From positions 1 to 5,758 of the forward strand of contig JAZNSV010000171.1 of the NCBI GenBank assembly GCA_045591485.1: a DNA stretch of 5,758 nucleotides. Reading direction: 5' to 3'. Position 1 is the stretch's first letter, and every line of letters starts with the position of its first letter. The notes under the pieces are model-generated. The model was not told the DNA's origin. It saw nothing but the letters and a program-made list of their open reading frames with translations, and did not search any database. Source of the stretch: Colimorpha sp045591485 (lineage in GTDB: Bacteria > Bacteroidota > Bacteroidia > Bacteroidales > P3). The position numbers and the translations under genes are program-made. Shown one piece after another: positions 1 to 5,758 of the stretch.

Positions 1-52
1 AACCCCAGCACACACAACCGTCCCGGTGGGTTTCTCCTTTTTTTCTCCACTA

Positions 53-451
53 TCAGCGCCGTTCGAACTGATAGACGTGGGTGCTGCCTATCCACGGGTC
101 ATACACGAGCCTGAGGGCTGTAAATTCCTCGTCGACATCGCATTGCATCCGGTAGCTTTCGGTCGTCTCACCATCGCCGTCACTGTATGTGCGCGACATA
201 ATCAGGTCTCCATCCTCGTCGATGTAATAGTCCCACACTCCGTCGGAGAATGGCGGTGTGTCGTACGAGGCATCGAACACCTCCATCTCGTCGCCGGCGA
301 AAGTGAGAGCCAACCGATGGCCTTCCGCGACGCCGTCCACCTTGAGAATCCAATGGCTGTCGCCGAAATAGCTCACACGCTCTTCTGTGCAGGAACAAAG
401 CATCAGCGACAGCGCCACAAACGGAATTGCAAACAGTTTCAACAGCTTCAT
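53..451 (-). CDS. small putative lipoprotein, function unknown
   Basis: The 132-residue product begins with a lysine-containing n-region and a hydrophobic stretch (about residues 6-18), then a lipobox Leu-Cys-Ser-Cys, so signal peptidase II should cleave before Cys21. Residues 22-24 (Thr-Glu-Glu) place acidic residues directly behind the lipidated cysteine, as in Bacteroidota lipoprotein export signals, so exposure on the outer face of the outer membrane is plausible but inferred. The mature part is about 110 residues, acidic, rich in aromatic residues and in short alternating segments suggestive of a small beta fold (my inference). I do not recognise the family. The ATG at 449-451 is the natural start because it leads directly into the signal peptide. 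A -7 box lies about 30 bp upstream. The gene is transcribed divergently from the methylmalonyl-CoA mutase gene, and no terminator was seen in the 52 bases after its stop. Confidence 0.82.
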   Translation of the reverse strand: MKLLKLFAIPFVALSLMLCSCTEERVSYFGDSHWILKVDGVAEGHRLALTFAGDEMEVFDASYDTPPFSDGVWDYYIDEDGDLIMSRTYSDGDGETTESYRMQCDVDEEFTALRLVYDPWIGSTHVYQFERR

Positions 452-480
452 ATCATTCAGGTTTCAAATTTGTTTTCGAT

Positions 481-489
481 GCAAAGATA
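481..489 (-). promoter_or_regulatory. Bacteroidota-type -7 element for the lipoprotein gene
   Basis: Read on the minus strand this is TATCTTTGC, matching the Bacteroidota -7 consensus TAnnTTTG. It lies about 30 bp before the ATG at 451. No TTTG is present at the expected -33 position (about 509-512), so only half of the promoter is supported. The same box with the same flank occurs before the DUF177 gene. Confidence 0.6.
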
Positions 490-590
490 CACACATTATA
501 CGGATAATTTTCCTGCGGCACTACATATTTTTCCACTCCATGTTTCGAGACATCAAAAAAAGGCTAAAATGCACATTTTGTGAAACAAAT

Positions 591-621
591 TTTGCCATAT
601 CTGAAAATTTAACTATATTTG
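591..621 (+). promoter_or_regulatory. Bacteroidota-type promoter for the methylmalonyl-CoA mutase gene
   Basis: A -33 TTTG at 591-594 is separated by exactly 19 bases from the -7 element TATATTTG at 614-621 (consensus TAnnTTTG). This predicts a start of transcription near 628 and a 5' leader of about 35 bases. That is too short to hold a cobalamin riboswitch, although the enzyme uses B12. The leader is A-rich and has no Shine-Dalgarno sequence, as is usual in this phylum. Confidence 0.75.
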
Positions 622-663
622 CAATTTGAACGATACAAACGACAACAATACAAATAACTGATA

Positions 664-2817
<2,154 letters not shown>

Positions 2818-2827
2818 CAATCCTATT

Positions 2828-3835
2828 ATGAAAAGATTAACCACTCTTATGATGCTCCTCGCCGTCTGCATGACGGCGAGGGCATTCTCTTTCAGCGCAG
2901 TGGTTCCCACTGGCCAGACCCTTTACTTTGACGTGACCTCGTCGTCTACCGTCAGCGTCGTCAATCCCGACTGGAGCAACCACACCAAGCCAACCGGCAG
3001 CATCGAGATTCCGGCAAGCGTGGTCAACAACGGCACAACCTACAGCGTGACCGCCATCGCCAAGCGCGCCTTCCAGTCATGCACCGACATATCGCGAGTC
3101 GTCGTTCCGTCAGGCGTACGCACCATCGGCACACTTGCCTTCTTCATGTGCACAGCCCTTGACACCATCGAGCTTCCCTCGACCATCGACAGCATAGCCA
3201 GCGAAGCCTTCAACAACTGCGGCTACTACAACAATATGGCCAATTGGAGCGACAGCTCGGCTCTATATATCGGCAACTATCTGATACGTGTGCGCACATC
3301 GCTCGTCGGCACCTACACCGTGCGCGAAGGGACACAGGGCATCGCCGGCACCGGCCTCTACAATTGCCATTCGCTAACCGAAGTGGTCCTGCCGCAATCG
3401 ATGCGGTTCATCGGTCCACTCGTGTTCAAAGACTGCGGCTCACTCGACACCCTGCAAATGCTTGGTTCCACACCCCCGGTTCTGGCCGCCACCGCATTCG
3501 ACGAGAACGAGCACACCGTCGTCAAAGTACCCTGCGGCAGCCTCGAGGCCTACAATGCCGCCGCCAACTGGAGTTCGAGACACATCGTCGAGGTCCCCTG
3601 CCCCGTCGGCATAGCCGACATCGCCGCGTCCGAGCCTGCAATTGCCACCACCGGCAACGGCATAACTGTGAGCGGGGCCGACGGCCATGCACTGTCTGTC
3701 AGCGACATAATGGGGCGCATTGTTGCCAGCATCGACAACGCACATGGCTCCGAAACCATCGCACTGCCCCACGCAGGCGTGTTTGTGGTCTGCATCGAAG
3801 GCGCAGCCCCACGCAAGATTGTCTATCTGAAATAG
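2828..3835 (+). CDS. secreted BspA-like leucine-rich-repeat (LRR_5) protein with Por-type C-terminal domain
   Basis: The 335-residue product starts with a signal peptide (Lys2-Arg3, hydrophobic residues 7-15, likely signal peptidase I cleavage after Ala-Arg-Ala19). From about residue 55 it shows the roughly 23-residue LRR_5/BspA repeat: Ile-x-x-Ile-x-x-x-Ala-Phe-x-x-Cys-x-x-Leu followed by a Val/Ile-x-Leu/Val-Pro-Ser step. There are about three repeats, an insert of about 35 residues, and two more repeats ending in the typical proline, Val-Pro-Cys-Gly-Ser and Tyr...Trp closing segment. Residues about 278-335 resemble a type IX secretion C-terminal sorting domain: Val-x-Asp-x-x-Gly-Arg, then a Leu-Pro-x-Ala-Gly-Val-Phe-Val-Val turn and a lysine-ending strand. 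Such proteins are secreted or surface attached and may bind host or dietary ligands; the ligand cannot be inferred. The start lies 10 bases after the mutB stop with no promoter between, so co-transcription is likely. The 3' end overlaps the convergent exporter gene. Confidence 0.9.
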   Translation: MKRLTTLMMLLAVCMTARAFSFSAVVPTGQTLYFDVTSSSTVSVVNPDWSNHTKPTGSIEIPASVVNNGTTYSVTAIAKRAFQSCTDISRVVVPSGVRTIGTLAFFMCTALDTIELPSTIDSIASEAFNNCGYYNNMANWSDSSALYIGNYLIRVRTSLVGTYTVREGTQGIAGTGLYNCHSLTEVVLPQSMRFIGPLVFKDCGSLDTLQMLGSTPPVLAATAFDENEHTVVKVPCGSLEAYNAAANWSSRHIVEVPCPVGIADIAASEPAIATTGNGITVSGADGHALSVSDIMGRIVASIDNAHGSETIALPHAGVFVVCIEGAAPRKIVYLK

Positions 3836-4587
3836 ACGGTATCGGGGTGCCGACCCGTCTCATGCCCCATGTGATTGTGGAGCGATTGTATGATTTTTGT
3901 GCTCTGCGGAGTGCTCTCTTGTTCTTTTTCCCGTATCTTCGGGTTGGTTTGATACAGCACCATCGACACCACCATATACACACCGAACCCCACCAGCACC
4001 ACGCCGGTTATCTTATTGAATAGATTGAGGATACGCGCCGTGAACCAAGTCTGCAGCAACGACGCCAGACGGCATTTCAGCATGTCGCAGCCCAGAGTCG
4101 CCACCAGTAAACCGGTGAAAAAAATGTAGCGCTCGGCATTGGTCATGTCGGCCTCGGCCGAGACAAAGGAGATAACCGAAATCCAATAAATCCAGATGAA
4201 CGGATTGAGTATATTGAGCAGGAACCCGTTGAGCATCAGCTGCCAGGTTCGCTCGGTGCCCGACATGCTGAACTTCGCGCTGCCGTTGTTTCCCTTTGCA
4301 GCCACAGCCTTTTTGCGGAAAGTGCGGATACCGATAAAAGAGATGCCCACTCCCCCTATCAAAGCCACATAAACGTTGTGCAGCACAGCGCCCATATCGA
4401 CATTTTGCAGCACCGTCAGCATCAAAAAAACCACAACCACATCGCTCAGGCTAACGCCGATAGCGAAGGCTGTAGCGCGACGGAAACCATGGTGTATGCT
4501 ATTCTGTATCAGACCAAAGAATGCCGGTCCGAAACTGAACAGCAGCGACAGGATGACGCCGCAGAGTATGCCGATCAAGAATTCCAT
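3823..4587 (-). CDS. LysE/RhtB-family inner-membrane exporter (probable amino-acid efflux)
   Basis: A 254-residue inner-membrane protein with about six hydrophobic segments, near residues 4-26, 40-62, 70-90, 118-143, 153-175 and 190-213. Family features are the Gly20-Pro21 at the end of the first segment, the Gln-Asn-Ser...His-Gly-Phe-Arg-Arg stretch leading into Ala-x-Gly-x-Ser-x-x-Asp49, and an Asn-Ile-Leu-Asn-Pro129 motif in the fourth segment. Members export amino acids or related small molecules by proton exchange; the substrate cannot be read from sequence. Residues 91-117 form a polar loop. Residues 214-254 form a polar, probably cytoplasmic tail, longer than usual for the family, whose last codons overlap the convergent LRR gene. 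The ATG at 4585-4587 is supported by a good promoter just upstream, leaving a leader of only about 12 bases and no Shine-Dalgarno. No terminator was found after the gene. Confidence 0.88.
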   Translation of the reverse strand: MEFLIGILCGVILSLLFSFGPAFFGLIQNSIHHGFRRATAFAIGVSLSDVVVVFLMLTVLQNVDMGAVLHNVYVALIGGVGISFIGIRTFRKKAVAAKGNNGSAKFSMSGTERTWQLMLNGFLLNILNPFIWIYWISVISFVSAEADMTNAERYIFFTGLLVATLGCDMLKCRLASLLQTWFTARILNLFNKITGVVLVGFGVYMVVSMVLYQTNPKIREKEQESTPQSTKIIQSLHNHMGHETGRHPDTVYFR

Positions 4588-4605
4588 GCTCTATATTTTG
4601 CGGGT

Positions 4606-4637
4606 GCAAAAATACAACTTTTTTCCAAAATGGCAAA
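4606..4637 (-). promoter_or_regulatory. Bacteroidota-type promoter for the LysE-family gene
   Basis: On the minus strand a -33 TTTG (4637-4634) is followed after exactly 19 bases by TATTTTTGC (4614-4606), matching TAnnTTTG. The predicted transcription start is near 4599, about 12 bases before the ATG. The -33 element lies inside the U-tract of the upstream rpmF terminator. Confidence 0.75.
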
Positions 4638-4666
4638 AAGAAAAGCCTCTCGCATTGGAGAGGCTT
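4635..4666 (-). terminator. intrinsic terminator of the DUF177-rpmF unit
   Basis: A perfect 9-bp stem (4643-4651 with 4658-4666, AAGCCTCTC/GAGAGGCTT) closes a 6-base loop. On the minus strand it is followed by a U-rich run (UUCUUUUU, 4642-4635). It begins about 25 bases after the rpmF stop codon and ends before the LysE-family gene, so it should separate the two transcripts. Confidence 0.88.
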
Positions 4667-4690
4667 CATTTTAAGCATTGCATCACGCGA

Positions 4691-4876
4691 TTACTCTTCG
4701 GTGTTTTTCTCGATGGCGAGTTTTCCGCGGTAGTAGCCGCACTCGGGGCATACGTGGTGATACATAACTTGTGCGCCGCAATTGCTGCAAGTGGTCAGCT
4801 GGGCGGTCTCCAACGCATCGTGCGTTCTTCTCTTAGCCGTTCTGGTCTGCGAGAATCTGTGTTTTGGATGTGGCAT
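4691..4876 (-). CDS. rpmF: 50S ribosomal protein L32
   Basis: A 61-residue basic protein of the large ribosomal subunit. The N-terminal part is rich in Lys, Arg and His (residues 3-19), as in bL32, starting Met-Pro-His-Pro-Lys and containing the Ser-x-x-Arg-x-x-x-Arg-Arg motif. A zinc ribbon follows, with Cys30-x2-Cys33 and Cys43-x2-Cys46, so this is the zinc-binding (C+) form of L32. Length is normal. It lies 76 bases downstream of the DUF177 gene on the same strand, a pairing conserved widely in bacteria, and the two are probably one transcript ending in the hairpin after rpmF. The leader before the ATG is a long A-rich run with no Shine-Dalgarno. fabH, often the next gene in this phylum, is not present. 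Confidence 0.96.
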   Translation of the reverse strand: MPHPKHRFSQTRTAKRRTHDALETAQLTTCSNCGAQVMYHHVCPECGYYRGKLAIEKNTEE

Positions 4877-4952
4877 ATTACTATTTTTTTTTGTTTATTT
4901 ATTTCTTTTCCAATCGATCACCCTCACCGTTTCACCCCTTGTCGAGTGCATC

Positions 4953-5480
4953 TCACTCATCGTTTCCTTCCATCAACCCCTTGAGGGCGTCCCAGCGGGG
5001 GTCTGATTCGCTGCGGCGTTCGTCGGCCAGTTCTTCCTCACTCCTGATGTAGCGCACCGTCTCCGGGTCGCACTCGCCTGCCTCGTGTATGTGCTGCATC
5101 GGCAGCCGCACGGCGGCATACTCATAGAGCCACTGGGTCAGGTCCAACTCGAAAGCCCCTTCGGGCAACACCACGACATTCTCGTCGTCGGTGGTTTCGT
5201 TGTCGCTGAAACGCACGCAGAGGTGTTCTTCACCGTCTATCGGCACTCGCAGCTCGCCAAGGCAGCGGTCGCACCACGTCACCAACTCGCCCTTGAGCTT
5301 GAAAGTGAACATGAGCATGTGCTCCATCCGCTCCATTTCGACCGCAACTTCGACATTTCCGCCCAGCAATTCGTCATTTTCGAACTCCTTGAAGAAGTCC
5401 TCACCCAACGTGAAACCATACGTATAACGTCCTGGTTTCAAACCGCTAAAGCGTATTATCATCTCGTCGTTCCGACTCAT
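4953..5480 (-). CDS. DUF177/YceD family protein, 23S rRNA accumulation-related
   Basis: A 175-residue, strongly acidic cytoplasmic protein. Family features are the Trp69-Cys70-Asp-Arg-Cys73-Leu motif in the middle, followed by a strand and a Phe-Ser-Asp stretch; an acidic linker near residues 96-101; a helix containing Asp-Leu-Thr-Gln-Trp-Leu-Tyr-Glu-Tyr; a third cysteine in Glu-Cys-Asp-Pro; and a C-terminal Asp-Pro-Arg-Trp-x-x-Leu-x-x-Leu. Family members sit upstream of rpmF across bacteria and have been linked to 23S rRNA accumulation; the molecular role is not settled. I chose the ATG at 5478-5480. The in-frame ATG at 5513 would place the start codon within the promoter, upstream of the expected start of transcription. 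Confidence 0.9.
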   Translation of the reverse strand: MSRNDEMIIRFSGLKPGRYTYGFTLGEDFFKEFENDELLGGNVEVAVEMERMEHMLMFTFKLKGELVTWCDRCLGELRVPIDGEEHLCVRFSDNETTDDENVVVLPEGAFELDLTQWLYEYAAVRLPMQHIHEAGECDPETVRYIRSEEELADERRSESDPRWDALKGLMEGNDE

Positions 5481-5501
5481 TTTTGCGCTCTTAATGAGTT
5501 T

Positions 5502-5533
5502 GCAAAGATACACACTTTTTTGAAACCTGCAAA
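5502..5533 (-). promoter_or_regulatory. Bacteroidota-type promoter for the DUF177-rpmF unit
   Basis: On the minus strand TTTG (5533-5530), a 19-base spacer, then TATCTTTGC (5510-5502) gives the full consensus. Transcription should begin near 5495, about 15 bases before the chosen start codon at 5480. This rules out the longer in-frame start. An A-rich stretch on the minus strand (about 5534-5565) directly upstream could act as an UP-like element. Confidence 0.8.
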
Positions 5534-5610
5534 ATTTTTTTTCATTTCTTGATGTTTTTTTCTCTTTTCGGCATCGGGTTTCGCACCGCCTTGAAACCGA
5601 TTTCGCAGTC

Positions 5611-5737
5611 TACCGGTAGTGCATATCAACGATACTTCAACGATATATCAACGATATATCAACGATTGTAATCGTCGAAATATCGTTGATATATCGTTGA
5701 TGTATCGTTGAAGTATCGTTGATATGCCCTACCGGTA
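5611..5737. repeat. 127-bp near-perfect inverted repeat built of 11-bp units
   Basis: The left arm 5611-5666 is complementary to the right arm 5682-5737, around a 15-base loop (5667-5681). Of 56 pairs, 54 are Watson-Crick; 5620/5728 is a T-C mismatch and 5646/5702 is a G-T pair. Inside each arm are four adjacent 11-bp units of consensus ATATCAACGAT (left: 5623-5633, 5634-5644, 5645-5655, 5656-5666; right, inverted: 5682-5692, 5693-5703, 5704-5714, 5715-5725). Each arm ends outside in the 8-bp palindrome TACCGGTA. No U-tract follows on either strand, so it is not a standard intrinsic terminator, and 11-bp units do not maintain a reading frame. Possible explanations are a REP/MITE-like mobile hairpin, a long structured RNA, or a clustered protein-binding site. 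Structure is certain; function is unknown. Confidence 0.95.
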
Positions 5738-5758
5738 CAGCATCGGATTGGAACATGA

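Noticed and set aside
1..44. Possible plus-strand terminator at the left edge
   Set aside because: A weak stem AACCC/GGGTT (1-5 with 28-32) and a T7 run (38-44) are present, but the pairing is short, the run is displaced from the stem, and the upstream gene lies outside the window.
622..663. Cobalamin riboswitch before mutB
   Set aside because: The predicted leader is about 35 bases and A-rich, with no B12-box; cobalamin riboswitches need far longer leaders.
5481..5513. Upstream in-frame ATG extending the DUF177 protein by 11 residues
   Set aside because: The codon lies between the -33 and -7 elements of a full promoter (5502-5533), so it would not be in the transcript, and family similarity begins after the downstream ATG.
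5611..5737. The inverted repeat as a CRISPR array
   Set aside because: The units are 11 bp and contiguous with no unique spacers, and the second half is inverted relative to the first.
5611..5737. The inverted repeat as an invertible promoter (phase-variable switch)
   Set aside because: Only 15 bases lie between the arms, too short to hold a promoter that could be flipped, and no invertase gene is visible.
5571..5749. Imperfect direct repeat GCATCGGGTT (5571-5580) and GCATCGGATT (5740-5749) as a target-site duplication around the inverted repeat
   Set aside because: The copies match at 9 of 10 bases but lie asymmetrically, 30 bases before the left arm and 2 bases after the right arm. A target-site duplication should abut both ends.
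5750..5758. A gene start at the right edge (ATG at 5755-5757)
   Set aside because: Only one codon and one extra base remain, so nothing about a coding region can be shown.

Overview
The window looks like chromosomal DNA from a member of the Bacteroidales (Bacteroidota). The evidence is the promoter signature TTTG-N19-TAnnTTTGC seen before three genes, the near absence of Shine-Dalgarno sequences, a BspA-like leucine-rich-repeat protein with a Por-type C-terminal domain, a short lipoprotein with acidic residues after the lipobox cysteine, and an adenosylcobalamin-dependent methylmalonyl-CoA mutase as used in the succinate-propionate pathway. Genus cannot be assigned from the sequence alone.

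Layout. On the minus strand, 53-451 encodes a small lipoprotein of unknown function. A 212-bp divergent intergenic region (452-663) carries a promoter for each side. On the plus strand, 664-2817 is a full-length methylmalonyl-CoA mutase large (catalytic) subunit with all key catalytic residues, but its usual small-subunit partner mutA is not next to it. Ten bases downstream, 2828-3835 encodes a secreted LRR_5/BspA-like protein, probably on the same transcript. Its 3' end overlaps by 13 bp the 3' end of a convergent LysE/RhtB-family exporter gene (3823-4587, minus). Further right on the minus strand is a two-gene unit: a DUF177/YceD-family protein (4953-5480) followed by ribosomal protein L32 (rpmF, 4691-4876). 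It ends in a clear intrinsic terminator at 4643-4666, whose U-tract contains the -33 element of the lysE-type gene.

The right end (5481-5758) has no convincing gene. It holds the DUF177 promoter, a T-rich tract, and the most unusual structure in the window: a 127-bp near-perfect inverted repeat (5611-5737). Each arm is four head-to-tail 11-bp units capped by the self-palindrome TACCGGTA. No listed gene explains it and it lacks the U-tract of an intrinsic terminator. It is the best candidate here for an undescribed element.

The genes do not form one pathway. They are a housekeeping ribosomal pair, a propionate/succinate enzyme, an exporter and two cell-surface or secreted proteins, so apart from the terminal inverted repeat this is mostly ordinary core chromosome. 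Several local arrangements (orphan mutB, rpmF without fabH, overlapping convergent ends) suggest past rearrangement.
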